Source: a virus. From it: a DNA stretch of 26,173 nt. The position numbers and the translations under genes are program-made. Numbering within the stretch: position 1 is the stretch's first letter; each line of letters opens with the position of its first letter. Location: positions 1-26,173 of IMG/VR virus record IMGVR_UViG_3300037847_002934; one strand, 5' to 3'. Positions 1 to 7,342 of the stretch are shown piece by piece. The notes under the pieces were generated by a model. The model had not been told where the DNA came from, made no database searches, and saw only the letters and a list, made by a program, of their open reading frames with translations.

Positions 1-54
1 GACTGGAGCGTTGACCCAAACCCTGTCAATGACGATCTCAGGGATCTCCGCCAC
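1..54 (-). CDS. Start of an unidentified gene, cut by the window edge
   Basis: An open frame begins with GTG at position 54 and reads VAEIPEIVIDRVWVNAPV before the window ends. The GTG shares one base with the TAG stop of the small membrane-protein gene just upstream, the same tight stop/start arrangement used by other genes in this operon. No family can be named from 18 residues. The frame is also open upstream of the GTG, so the start is inferred from the overlap only. Confidence 0.4.
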   Translation of the reverse strand, partial: MAEIPEIVIDRVWVNAPV

Positions 55-293
55 TAAAACGGCAAAGCAGGTCCAGTCGTGCTGGGCATCAACTCTTTGA
101 CCTGGCTAGGCATTGCCTCAGTCACAGAGTCAGACAGCGCTGAATTCAATTTTCGCATCATCACTGCCTGAATCTTGTCCAAGTTCTCCTCGACGATTTG
201 CGGCCCACGCAAAACGGCGTAAGTGATGATTGCCGTGTTCGCAGCCGCAAGGATGAAGCCAGCCGCTCCAAGCACATTGACGTACTTCTGCAT
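54..293 (-). CDS. Small single-pass membrane protein, function unknown
   Basis: A 79-residue protein beginning MQKYVNVLGAAGF. One hydrophobic segment (about residues 4-25) is followed by an amphipathic, charged stretch (residues 28-60) and a C-terminus ending TGPALPF. I chose the ATG at 293 because GGAG lies six bases upstream. A longer in-frame start at 344 would lie inside the terminator hairpin at 307-351 and is very unlikely. I recall similar short proteins with a membrane anchor and a -ALPF end in cyanophages, without an assigned role. A holin-like role is possible because of size and topology, but no lysis partner is visible in the window. It is the first gene after the structural-operon terminator, so it may depend on read-through or a promoter I cannot see. 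Confidence 0.6.
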   Translation of the reverse strand: MQKYVNVLGAAGFILAAANTAIITYAVLRGPQIVEENLDKIQAVMMRKLNSALSDSVTEAMPSQVKELMPSTTGPALPF

Positions 294-306
294 AATTGTC
301 TCCAAG

Positions 307-351
307 AAAAAACCTCCCGGCTTGGTGTGAGGATTAGATCCCACCGGGAGG
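307..351 (-). terminator. Intrinsic terminator ending the tail-fibre operon
   Basis: On the minus strand the arm CCTCCCGG (351-344) pairs perfectly with CCGGGAGG (320-313), and is followed directly by TTTTTTCTT (from 312). The loop is 23 bases and may fold further through GGAT/ATCC. It lies 36 bases downstream of the outer-membrane protein gene and immediately upstream of the ribosome-binding site of the next gene. Confidence 0.85.
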
Positions 352-386
352 CTGCGGGTGTGTTCAAGTCCGCTCTAGCAGACTAA

Positions 387-749
387 TCAGAACTTGACTT
401 TGCCGCCAAGCTTCAGACCGTAACCAGCGTCAATGTTTTCGTATTTTGCATACGAAACCTCGCCGTACAGATCAATGGAGTCAGAAAGTGGTGCGCTAGC
501 GCCGGTCTTTGCGGAGAAACCAACTTCGGTTTCGCCACCATCAGGCTGCAGCCAAGAAGGACCACCCTGAATGTAGAAAGCGCCTTTCTCCCAGCCAACA
601 TGGCCATCCATGACAGCGCCACCAAAGTTAGAACCGCTCCAAGCGCCGTTCCATTCGGGGTTCAGGTAGAAACCGTCAGCCTTTGCTGCACAGAGGGGAG
701 CCAAGGCAAGTGCGCCAGCGGCTGCACCAAAAACAAGCTTTTTGATCAT
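387..749 (-). CDS. Secreted outer-membrane beta-barrel-like protein
   Basis: A 120-residue protein. Residues 1-25 form a clear signal peptide (Lys-Lys, a hydrophobic Ala/Leu core, and a cleavage site after A-K-A before DGFY). The mature part alternates aromatic or hydrophobic residues with Gly, Asn, Ser and Asp (for example YLNPEWNGAWSGSNFGG and AFYIQGGPSWL). It ends in VKF, the C-terminal Phe expected of an outer-membrane barrel insertion signal. At about 95 mature residues it is too short for a classical 8-strand barrel, so it may be a small or oligomeric barrel. I recall similar small proteins in cyanophages, without known function. Its ATG overlaps the stop of the upstream secreted peptide (ATGA), and it is the last gene before the terminator at 307-351. 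Its presence in the late operon suggests action on the host envelope or incorporation into particles; that is inference. Confidence 0.65.
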   Translation of the reverse strand: MIKKLVFGAAAGALALAPLCAAKADGFYLNPEWNGAWSGSNFGGAVMDGHVGWEKGAFYIQGGPSWLQPDGGETEVGFSAKTGASAPLSDSIDLYGEVSYAKYENIDAGYGLKLGGKVKF

Positions 750-934
750 TGGTGGACGTGAAGTACGTTTTTTCCGTGACTACCGTACTGGCTTTCTGCA
801 TTTTCGGTAGTGGTGAGGTTTCCATTTTCTGTTATGTCCACTGACTGCTCTGGTACATACTTGTGATGCGCCCACGCAGTGTTCCCCGTGATAAAGCCGA
901 CTACAAGGAGTGTTAGGGCGAAAACATTGCTCAT
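746..934 (-). CDS. Small secreted His-rich peptide
   Basis: A 62-residue protein. Residues 3-22 are hydrophobic and end in A-W-A, a good signal peptidase I site, so the mature peptide would be about 40 residues beginning HHKYVPEQ. The mature part is polar and carries His at both ends (HH at the start, HGKNVLHVHQ at the end). There is no lipobox Cys, so it does not look like an outer spanin. The start ATG overlaps the stop of the 57-residue gene upstream (ATGA), and its own stop overlaps the start of the beta-barrel gene (ATGA). Two consecutive exported products suggest a shared envelope role. Family not recognised. Confidence 0.6.
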   Translation of the reverse strand: MSNVFALTLLVVGFITGNTAWAHHKYVPEQSVDITENGNLTTTENAESQYGSHGKNVLHVHQ

Positions 935-1104
935 CGATTTTGGTATTTAATCGCCAAGCCAGTGTAAACGCCATGAAACTCATGGCTAGGGTCATCTCGA
1001 CCATCTCGCACGTAAAGATGGTCTAACCAGAGCACCCTGTTGGACATTGCTTCAACATCCCCCGCCCCAGGTTTGCAGGGGATCATTGGGTCGGGACGTT
1101 CCAT
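931..1104 (-). CDS. Conserved-looking 57-residue phage protein
   Basis: A short ORF that reads MERPDPMIPCKPGAGDVEAM and continues through LWLDHLYVRDGRDDPSHE to YTGLAIKYQNR. Its ATG overlaps the TGA of the tail-fibre chaperone gene (TGATG). Its TGA overlaps the ATG of the next gene (ATGA), so it exactly fills what would otherwise be a 170-bp gap. The block containing Leu-Tyr, D-G-R-D, His and Y-T-G-L recalls a recurring short protein in marine phages, recalled from memory only. There is no signal peptide or membrane segment. Function unknown. Confidence 0.7.
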   Translation of the reverse strand: MERPDPMIPCKPGAGDVEAMSNRVLWLDHLYVRDGRDDPSHEFHGVYTGLAIKYQNR

Positions 1105-1565
1105 CAGCTTCCAGCCGCGTTTGCTGGTTCAGAAGGCCAACTGATGTTAGTTGGGTCGCTTTGCTTTGTAATGTCCCGCAGTGCCTGCATGTAGGCATCC
1201 AACTCAGAGATTGTGTCTGTTGTTGGGCTAACCCCTTGGCGGGTTTCGCTTAACCAGCGAGAAATGCGCCATTCAACAGCGTCGATTTTTTGCTTGCGCT
1301 GATCGCGTATCTCGTCCCACAACAGATCTTGCTCTGCTTTTAGCTCTGCCTCGGTTTTGTCGGATACGACCCAAGCGGTGCCACTCCATGTAACTTTTTG
1401 GGTTGTTCCGTCATGAGCAGGGGCGAATCCTGCAAAGACGTAGCCAACATCAGCAATTTCGTCTTCAGTAAAAGACGATGGATCAGTGCGGACGCTGCCG
1501 TCAGACAAACGTATCTTGAAAGGCAGCTCTTTGGGCTCGCCTTGATTAAGTGAGTAGAGGCTCAT
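1104..1565 (-). CDS. Tail fibre assembly chaperone-like protein
   Basis: A 153-residue protein. The C-terminal half (about 85-148) carries the pattern of the phage tail assembly chaperone family (Phage_tail_APC, PF16778): a charged helix (KAEQDLLWDEIRDQRKQKID), then W-R-I-S-R-W, then a second helix with YMQALRDITKQ, and a final S-W-P. The N-terminal part (about 5-70) resembles the small beta domain that often precedes it, with WSGTAWVVSDKT. Such proteins fold or trimerise tail fibres and are usually encoded right after the fibre gene, as here. It overlaps the upstream fibre-like gene by four bases (ATGA). Chaperone function is inferred from family and position. Confidence 0.75.
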   Translation of the reverse strand: MSLYSLNQGEPKELPFKIRLSDGSVRTDPSSFTEDEIADVGYVFAGFAPAHDGTTQKVTWSGTAWVVSDKTEAELKAEQDLLWDEIRDQRKQKIDAVEWRISRWLSETRQGVSPTTDTISELDAYMQALRDITKQSDPTNISWPSEPANAAGS

Positions 1566-2440
1566 GCGACTCCTATGTAGAGAACGTCATTTGGGTCCAT
1601 TGGTTCGCTGCTATAGCCAGTCACGGCATGGGCGATACGAATTTGCTCACCACCTGAAAATGTATAAGCAGGGCTTCTTATTAGTGCGGCTTGGTAACGA
1701 GCTGTGCCGCTGGTCTCTCTGTAGTAGTAGTAAGTATTAGATGACTGAGCCGTTGTTGCAGTTCCAAGAGTCAAAATCGTGTCGCTGCCGCCGTCTCCCG
1801 ATGTCTTGAAAGTGTCAGAAATCCCATCAGCGCAACCTGTGTAACTAGAGCCTGTGCTGGTTGCAAGGGTAAAAGCGCCGTTGCTTCCACTTACGGTGTA
1901 GCTTGTCGAATGGTAAGTTCTAGAAGCAGATGTCGACAATGACTCTACAAATCCGTATGTAGATGTGCCGCTAAGACTGACTGTCAAGTTTCTCCAGCCG
2001 GTATCGTTAGTGTCGTTAAAAACCCAAGACTCAAGCAAGGAAGTTCCAGCATTATTTAGTATTTGAATTGCGGCAACGGGACAGTCGCCGTAATATGTCG
2101 CGCCACTGCCGATTACATGATTTTTGTGCCCTAAGTAAAGGCGAGCTGAGCCGCTAAACGTAGCAGGAACAGTGACTTGAGTCACATCATAGTTACCGTT
2201 GTAGTCAGCACTGCTGCCACTCATATATGTGTCACTTTCGATAAATCGGCGGCTAAATTCAACAAAATCAGCGGTGGGGTCTCCATCAATTTGACCGTCT
2301 ACAACTTCGGGTGACACCGGCCAGCGGCTTGCAGCTTTGTCTATTAACTGCGACTCAAGCTTCCATATGCCGCTTGCAGCAGAACTGGTGGGGACAGTGC
2401 GAGTTTTAGTGATGAAATTGCCGTTGTAATGCCTCATCAA
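1562..2440 (-). CDS. Putative tail fibre / tip adhesin protein
   Basis: A 292-residue protein, rich in Ser, Thr, Gly and Tyr, with predicted beta character throughout. The N-terminus contains SAASGIWKLESQLIDKAASR, similar to short anchoring segments of phage distal tail proteins. The middle (about 95-190) looks like a jelly-roll or carbohydrate-binding fold, including LYLGHKNHVIGSG and the W-V-F-N-D-T-N-D-T-G-W block, but I cannot assign a named domain. The C-terminus reads RIAHAVTGYSSEPMDPNDVL. It lies directly upstream of the fibre chaperone and overlaps both neighbours by ATGA, which supports a structural tail role. Confidence 0.6.
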   Translation of the reverse strand: MMRHYNGNFITKTRTVPTSSAASGIWKLESQLIDKAASRWPVSPEVVDGQIDGDPTADFVEFSRRFIESDTYMSGSSADYNGNYDVTQVTVPATFSGSARLYLGHKNHVIGSGATYYGDCPVAAIQILNNAGTSLLESWVFNDTNDTGWRNLTVSLSGTSTYGFVESLSTSASRTYHSTSYTVSGSNGAFTLATSTGSSYTGCADGISDTFKTSGDGGSDTILTLGTATTAQSSNTYYYYRETSGTARYQAALIRSPAYTFSGGEQIRIAHAVTGYSSEPMDPNDVLYIGVA

Positions 2441-2799
2441 GAAATCTCCTCATAAGAGCAAATTGCTTCTAAGTCGCTTGAGGCGCTTGCCTTTATGCGC
2501 AACTTGTCATTTTCCTCTAAGTAGATCTGAGTGTCCTTTGACACGACAATTAACGTCGCCTCTGCTGGCACGTCAATTTGCTTTGCTAGATAGAAATCAT
2601 TGGAACCGCTTTTCTGCAAGACAACTTCGACAGCAGCTGCATTCGTGCCGTCTACATTTGACACGATCAAAGAGTTGATCTTCATGACCTTATTGCTCGA
2701 AGATGCGTTAGCAACCAAGTCAGCAAAAGAAGTAGTTAATGCGAGCCCTACACTCTTCCCTGTGACGGTTGATAGTCCTGCAATGTTTGGAGCGGTCAT
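2437..2799 (-). CDS. Small virion-associated beta protein, tail fibre region
   Basis: A 120-residue protein beginning MTAPNIAGLSTVTGKSVGL. Beta-strand segments follow (KVMKINSLIVSNVDGTNAA, VEVVLQKS, FYLAKQIDVPAEATLIVVSK, IYLEENDKLRIKAS). I recall very similar 110-130-residue proteins next to tail fibre genes of cyanophages, annotated as hypothetical or virion structural. No signal peptide. It starts 12 bases after the preceding fibre gene and is the first member of the run of overlapping genes extending to 387. Possible roles are decoration or fibre attachment; neither is demonstrated. Confidence 0.6.
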   Translation of the reverse strand: MTAPNIAGLSTVTGKSVGLALTTSFADLVANASSSNKVMKINSLIVSNVDGTNAAAVEVVLQKSGSNDFYLAKQIDVPAEATLIVVSKDTQIYLEENDKLRIKASASSDLEAICSYEEIS

Positions 2800-2810
2800 G
2801 GCGTTACCTG

Positions 2811-4136
2811 TTAGGCGAAGATTAGCGCAATAGCTGTTGACTGGGCACGCGACATTCCGCCGCCGCCACCAGAACCATTAGAAGCAGCTGTGATCCGCCC
2901 TTGAGCGTCAACTGTGATGTCAGCAGATGTGTAACTCCCCGCCGTTACAGCAGTGTCAGCAAGTTTGGCTGCAGTGACAACATCATTGTCAATCGTGAAA
3001 GTTGCGCCGCTGTTTGAGACGGTGATGTCGCCCTTGTCGCCGTCAGAGATGCCCCCGCCTCCGCCTGACGGTGTTGCCCAAGTCGTTCCACCTGAGCCGT
3101 CTGATTGCAAAAACTGCCCAGACGATCCGTACCCGCTTGGAAGCGTGAAGGTGAGGTTGCCTGAAAAATCAGCATGGGCAGGCGCTTGTATTGCAGCATA
3201 GTGAGCATTGCTTGACTCGCAATACAATCGAACTTGTGATCTTGTGCCGTCATTTTTTATACTGAAAACACCTGAAGTCGCCTCTAAGTCAATGCCTGGG
3301 ATGCGAAAAGTGTCTTGATTGCTATTGCCAAGAGTTATCTCTCCTATTGCAGTGGCAGAGCTTGCATCGGCGTTATAACCAAGAATTATGTTGAAAGCGC
3401 CGGTGGTTAGGCTATCCCCGGCTTGGTAGCCCATCAAGACGTTGCTGTTGCCGCCTGACCCTGTCAAGCTGCTCCCAGCCCAATTTCCAATAATTACGTT
3501 GGTATGACCTTCGGTTATTTCCCGTCCAGCGAAAGCACCTATCGAAATGTTGTTATAGCCTGTCGTCGTATCCTCTAGAGCGGTATATCCAACGGCTACA
3601 TTTGAATTTCCATTTGTAGTTGAGTAAAGAGCTTTATACCCAACTGCAACACTGTTGCTCGCGGAGCCACTGCCAGCAAAAGAAAATGCGCCAATAGCTG
3701 TATTCTTGCCATCAGTATTATAAGCGCCAGAGACATACCCTACGAAGACATTGTCGCTGCAAGATACAATATCGCCTCCAGAAAGAGCACCAAGGAAAGT
3801 GTTTCTAATTCCTGTAGTGAGAGACTCGCCGGCCCTATTTCCGAGCCCAACATTAGAGGTGCCTTCTGTAAGGGCAGTTAAAGCCGATTTCCCGATTCCA
3901 GTATTGCCATAGCCATCAGTTTCAGAGTCAAGCGCATTGGCTCCAACACCTAGACTGTCGCTGGCGGTACTGTTATCGACAAGCCCGCTAGTGCTGCTGC
4001 CAACCTCAACGACTGACCCGCCATCGGTCTTGGTAAAAACACCGCCATCGCTTGTATTGATGGCGAGTTCGCCTACGGCAAGATCTGACGCTCCAGGATC
4101 GGATGTCCCGCGCTTGTGCTTGATTGTATTTGCCAT
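2811..4136 (-). CDS. Tail fibre with Mtd-type N-terminus and YadA-like repeats
   Basis: A 441-residue protein. Residues 1-45 ([19 protein letters not shown], then [19 protein letters not shown]) match the pattern of the major tropism determinant N-terminal domain (Mtd_N), a virion-anchoring module. Residues about 60-275 are repeats of roughly 20 residues with an N-(S/T)-x-x-G-x-x-A core ([55 protein letters not shown]), as in trimeric YadA-type left-handed beta-roll heads. Then comes [15 protein letters not shown], a beta region, a Gly-rich hinge, the segment [20 protein letters not shown] common in phage fibres, and a short tail after GGGGG. It probably forms a trimeric receptor-binding or spacer fibre. 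Confidence 0.75.
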   Translation of the reverse strand: MANTIKHKRGTSDPGASDLAVGELAINTSDGGVFTKTDGGSVVEVGSSTSGLVDNSTASDSLGVGANALDSETDGYGNTGIGKSALTALTEGTSNVGLGNRAGESLTTGIRNTFLGALSGGDIVSCSDNVFVGYVSGAYNTDGKNTAIGAFSFAGSGSASNSVAVGYKALYSTTNGNSNVAVGYTALEDTTTGYNNISIGAFAGREITEGHTNVIIGNWAGSSLTGSGGNSNVLMGYQAGDSLTTGAFNIILGYNADASSATAIGEITLGNSNQDTFRIPGIDLEATSGVFSIKNDGTRSQVRLYCESSNAHYAAIQAPAHADFSGNLTFTLPSGYGSSGQFLQSDGSGGTTWATPSGGGGGISDGDKGDITVSNSGATFTIDNDVVTAAKLADTAVTAGSYTSADITVDAQGRITAASNGSGGGGGMSRAQSTAIALIFA

Positions 4137-4141
4137 TGGTT

Positions 4142-5707
4142 CTAAAAAGTGCCCCCATCGAGTTCGAAACCGCTTACAGATCCGTTTTCGAGGAAGGTCA
4201 CAAGATCGCTCAGTGCAACTTGAACCATCGTTCCAGCGTCATTAACAACCATGCGATCTGCTGTCGCCAAGGTCGTAGAGGTCGCAGAAGTGCTGCCGTC
4301 GACAATGTTCAGCTCTGATGTTGATGCGTTTAACCCATCAAGCTTGTTGATTTCAGCAGTGTCAGCAGTAACCCCATCAAGCTTGTTGATCTCTGTAGCG
4401 GTTGCGGTTACGCCGTCAAGAACATTCAGCTCGGCAGTAGTAACAGTTGCGCCATCAAGAATGCCGACCTCTGTTGAAGTCAATGCAACCAAAGCAGTCG
4501 CAGTTGCGCTGCTGGCTCCTGCAAAAGTGTCTAGCTGGGCATCATATGCCTGGACATTTGTGCCGATCCCGAGCCCCAGAGATGCTCTGGCGGTTGAACC
4601 GTTTTCAGCAACAAATGTGCTGCCGTTACCAACAATGATGTTGCCGTCAGTGACGCCAAGGCCAGAAATCGCATCAAGCTTTGAGCTGTAGGCGAGAATG
4701 TCGCTGCCTATTGCCAGACCTAGTGCCGTTCGTGCGTCAGAGGCAGTTGTAGAACCTGTCCCGCCGTCGACAACTGCAAGCGTACCTGTAATGTTTGACG
4801 CACCAAGGTCAACAGCAAGCTCAGCAGACTCAATAACAAGGCCGCCATTAGCTTTTCGGTCAACGCTTACGGTGCTTCCGCTTACGTCAATACCATCACC
4901 GGCTGATGGTGCGCCAGATGATGCGATTGTGATCCCACCAGAAGAATTGGTGATGGTCACGTTGCTTCCAGCGGTCAAGGTTGCCTTGGAAAGCGAACCG
5001 CTTGAGTTGCCGATTAACAGCTGACCGTTGCTGTAGCTGGTTTGGCCTGTCCCACCCTTGCCGGTGACGATTGTTGACGCAGACCACGTTCCAGAAGTCA
5101 GCGTGCCAACAGAAGTAAGACTGGAAGCAATGACACCAGAACCAAGAGCGTTATCGCTAAGAACGCTAGAGCCATTGATTTTGAAAGCTTTGCCAGCGGC
5201 AAGATTTACATGCTCAGAAAAGTCCCAACTATCAGTGCTGTTGGCCCAAAGGATTGTGTGATCCGTAGCACCCTTGAGTGTTAAACCTCCCCCGTCTGCC
5301 GTCGAATCAGTCGGCGTATCAACCTTTCCAAGCTCAATGTTTTTATCTTCGACGTTTAAAACACTTGAGGATATTTCAGTTGTGGAGCCATTCACAGTCA
5401 AGTTGCCGCCGACAACAACATTCCCCGATGTAGCCAGTGACGAAAGCGTTGGCAGAACAACCGTGCCAGTGAAGGTCTTATTGCCGCTTACTGTTTGGTT
5501 CCCGGACAGATTGACAAACGCACCATCACCACCAATAGCAATAATGCTTGACGCACTACCCCCGGCACCTCCCGTGCCTTTGCCGTAATACAAAATGCCA
5601 TCACCGGCATCTGCCTCATTGAAAGCTAACTCGGCATTTTCCAGAGAAGAAGGCGCTCCGGTGCTCCCTCCTGACGCCCGACGCTTAATCCGAAGAGTGT
5701 TAGCCAT
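4142..5707 (-). CDS. Long tail fibre with Mtd-type N-terminus and LDG repeats
   Basis: A 521-residue protein. The N-terminus ([14 protein letters not shown], then [20 protein letters not shown]) is the same anchoring module as in the next fibre gene. Residues about 65-130 contain [14 protein letters not shown] and [12 protein letters not shown], followed by [20 protein letters not shown], a segment typical of cyanophage fibres. Two copies of an A-R-x-(A/S)-L-G-L-x-I-G-(S/T) repeat follow (about 325-390). Five 13-residue units ([50 protein letters not shown]) precede the end, which is [10 protein letters not shown]. The architecture suggests an extended trimeric shaft. No catalytic domain is visible. 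Confidence 0.75.
   Translation of the reverse strand: MANTLRIKRRASGGSTGAPSSLENAELAFNEADAGDGILYYGKGTGGAGGSASSIIAIGGDGAFVNLSGNQTVSGNKTFTGTVVLPTLSSLATSGNVVVGGNLTVNGSTTEISSSVLNVEDKNIELGKVDTPTDSTADGGGLTLKGATDHTILWANSTDSWDFSEHVNLAAGKAFKINGSSVLSDNALGSGVIASSLTSVGTLTSGTWSASTIVTGKGGTGQTSYSNGQLLIGNSSGSLSKATLTAGSNVTITNSSGGITIASSGAPSAGDGIDVSGSTVSVDRKANGGLVIESAELAVDLGASNITGTLAVVDGGTGSTTASDARTALGLAIGSDILAYSSKLDAISGLGVTDGNIIVGNGSTFVAENGSTARASLGLGIGTNVQAYDAQLDTFAGASSATATALVALTSTEVGILDGATVTTAELNVLDGVTATATEINKLDGVTADTAEINKLDGLNASTSELNIVDGSTSATSTTLATADRMVVNDAGTMVQVALSDLVTFLENGSVSGFELDGGTF
4291..4485 (-). repeat. Five in-frame 39-bp repeats coding for LDG units
   Basis: Imperfect tandem units of 39 bp encode a 13-residue motif of the form T-x-(A/S)-E-(I/L/V)-x-x-(L/V)-D-G-x-x. 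The two central units are nearly identical at DNA level (both contain CCATCAAGCTTGTTGAT on the plus strand), so unit number could change by slippage or recombination. The boundaries are approximate. Confidence 0.7.
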
Positions 5708-5709
5708 GG

Positions 5710-5982
5710 TCAGAAATTGCCCCCGTCGGCAAGTGTGTCAGTCGTCCAGGTTGTATCAGCCCGGAACGTGTTGGCAGTTGCGTCGTAATAAATAACGCTT
5801 CCCTCCACTTTAGACGACGAATCAAGGACAAGCCCAGGATCTCCGGTATCACCTTTAGGCCCTTGAGGGCCAGCGGTTGTGGCTGTGACAGTTGTTGTGA
5901 CAGGGGCCTGAACAACGGTCGTCCCATCAGGTGTGGTGACAAGGACCTTGTTCTCAGCAGTTGTGACGTTGACCGTGGTCAT
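5710..5982 (-). CDS. Short collagen-like tail protein
   Basis: A 90-residue protein. A Thr/Val-rich N-terminus (MTTVNVTTAENKVLVTTPDG) is followed by one short collagen-like run of Gly-X-Y triplets (GPQGPKGDTGDPG, about residues 38-50). A C-terminal segment (VIYYDATANTFRADTTWTTD) ends TLADGGNF. The terminal DGG-N/T-F is shared with the end of the neighbouring long fibre. It overlaps the upstream adaptor-like gene by ATGA and sits two bases before the long fibre gene. It is likely a small trimeric linker in the fibre network; exact role unknown. Confidence 0.6.
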   Translation of the reverse strand: MTTVNVTTAENKVLVTTPDGTTVVQAPVTTTVTATTAGPQGPKGDTGDPGLVLDSSSKVEGSVIYYDATANTFRADTTWTTDTLADGGNF

Positions 5983-6320
5983 GGTGACGTGTACCCCTGA
6001 GAGACAAAAATGACGCCCTCCAGGTAATAGTCCCTGTTGCCGCTGCCGTTTTCAAGCATTACGTCGTAGTAAAGCTCGTCCGGGAAAGTTGCCGTTTGTG
6101 CGTCGGTAAGGCTGATAGTGACCTGCCCGTTGGAGCGGTTGGTGTACGCGACAGCAAAATCCGCGTACTTGGTTGACCGCGCCTTGTCCCACGCTTGCGC
6201 GTAAGCAGTAAAGCCCGTTAAGTCAATTACCGCATCATTGCTGTCCTTGAACTGCAGCAACAGGGAGTAGTCAGCCCTCCGCTGAAGCGTGAAATTGTGC
6301 GTTCCAGGTTGAACAGACAT
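5979..6320 (-). CDS. BppU-like fibre adaptor protein
   Basis: A 113-residue all-beta protein. The pattern is a strand with basic residues (NFTLQRRADYSLLLQFKDSN), then VIDLTGFTAYAQAW, a stretch NGQVTISLTDAQTATFP, and ELYYDVML...YYLEGVIFVSQ at the end. This order of strands resembles the N-terminal domain of baseplate upper proteins of the BppU type, which attaches fibres to the tail tip. I recall such stand-alone domains in cyanophage fibre clusters. Position between the collar fibre and the collagen-like gene fits an adaptor role, which is inferred. Confidence 0.6.
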   Translation of the reverse strand: MSVQPGTHNFTLQRRADYSLLLQFKDSNDAVIDLTGFTAYAQAWDKARSTKYADFAVAYTNRSNGQVTISLTDAQTATFPDELYYDVMLENGSGNRDYYLEGVIFVSQGYTSP

Positions 6321-6351
6321 AGCGCACCTCTTAGAGCAAGCTTACCCTGCG

Positions 6352-7314
6352 TCAAGTCTTAATGCAGGCCAGCAGTGCGATGTTGCGTGGTCGTGCCTCA
6401 GTACCCCCATCAGCTTGAATAGTAATTCCAGTTGATGCTGGACCAGTGCTTTGGGCATCGGGGTAATTTTGAGATTCACCGTCGCCAGAGCCGCTTGAGG
6501 AAGTTGCATTAGCAACTCTTGATATGGTGGGCAGGGAGTGAGAGTGGCTGTCATTCTCGACTCCGTGGTTGTGAGTTTTGTTTTGATCCCCCTGAGCACT
6601 TCCAAGCGCTCGATTGCTGTCAACGCCTCTGCCGCTATCTAGTCCGCGAATAAACTCACCACGCAAGTCTGGGAGATTAAAAGTCGTTGATCCGTCGCCA
6701 ACACCGTAATAGTCCTGAATAGCGGCAAACAACGCCGCAAAAGTTGTTCGGCTGACTGGACTGCCATCAGCTGGCAGGTATCCGGGTGGGGCCTTCGGAA
6801 CGGGAGGCGTCTGGGTGAAATCCAACATAGTTGTATAAATAATCGTTCCAGCAGGTGTTTGGTCGCCGTCAAGATGTTTCCATTCGCTCCCCGAATAGCC
6901 CTCGTAAGCATTATTTGATGTGTTGAACCGGATCATTCCGGTGTTAGGGCTGGCAGGGCGCTGGCCTGTTGTGCCCGCAGGCAGATCCAGCGTTCCAGTG
7001 CCGGTCATCTTTACGTTGCCACCGAACGATGCTGTCCCGGTAAAAGTCGGAGACGCAGCAGTAGCTAAGCCAAGGTTTTCAAGCTCAATGCCCCCAACAG
7101 TGCTGACGTTTACAAAGCCATCACCATTTGCATTTCTTATTTTTAATGTGTTGTCGCCTGTATCTGCATACCACTGGAACTGGAAATTGCTGCCGCTGCC
7201 CGGCGGGTCGGAGCCTCCGCTGTTATTCGTGCGGATGGCTTTCAAGCAACTATTTATATCGTTAAGAAAAGCAGCCCCGTTTTGGTCAGCTAAGTCGTAA
7301 TCGTGGTTAGCCAC
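6352..7314 (-). CDS. Tail fibre with C-terminal collar domain
   Basis: A 320-residue protein. The N-terminus (MANHDYDLADQNGAAFLNDI, then CLKAIRTNN and FQWYADTGDNTLKIRNANG) matches an attachment segment I know from many cyanophage fibres. Residues 75-125 are a shaft segment (SPTFTGTASFGG, TTGQRPASPNTGMIRFNTSN). The C-terminal half is a phage tail collar domain (PF07484): PAGTIIYT, PPGYLPADGSPVSRTTFAAL, YYGVGDGSTTFNLPDLRGEF, a His-rich loop (THNHGVENDSHSHS) and the end EARPRNIALLACIKT. The His clusters are typical of collar-type fibre tips that bind metal ions. It follows the J homologue directly and is the first fibre gene. Confidence 0.85.
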   Translation of the reverse strand: MANHDYDLADQNGAAFLNDINSCLKAIRTNNSGGSDPPGSGSNFQFQWYADTGDNTLKIRNANGDGFVNVSTVGGIELENLGLATAASPTFTGTASFGGNVKMTGTGTLDLPAGTTGQRPASPNTGMIRFNTSNNAYEGYSGSEWKHLDGDQTPAGTIIYTTMLDFTQTPPVPKAPPGYLPADGSPVSRTTFAALFAAIQDYYGVGDGSTTFNLPDLRGEFIRGLDSGRGVDSNRALGSAQGDQNKTHNHGVENDSHSHSLPTISRVANATSSSGSGDGESQNYPDAQSTGPASTGITIQADGGTEARPRNIALLACIKT

Positions 7315-7342
7315 AAGCAGTCAGCGGTTTCTTGCAGACATT

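Noticed and set aside
294-344. Longer N-terminus (MGSNPHTKPGG...) for the membrane protein at 54-293
   Set aside because: Its coding sequence would be the terminator stem and T-run, and a good GGAG site precedes the ATG at 293.
780-1004. Minus-strand frame starting MVEMTLAMSFMAFTLAW, resembling a signal peptide
   Set aside because: It overlaps two better-supported genes (931-1104 and 746-934) joined by stop/start overlaps.
4291-4485. Tandem repeats as a possible CRISPR array
   Set aside because: The repeats are contiguous, in frame and coding, without unique spacers.
4251-5588. Plus-strand frames rich in Pro, Ser and Val opposite the long fibre
   Set aside because: They mirror the repetitive Gly/Thr/Asp-rich fibre code and have no independent support.
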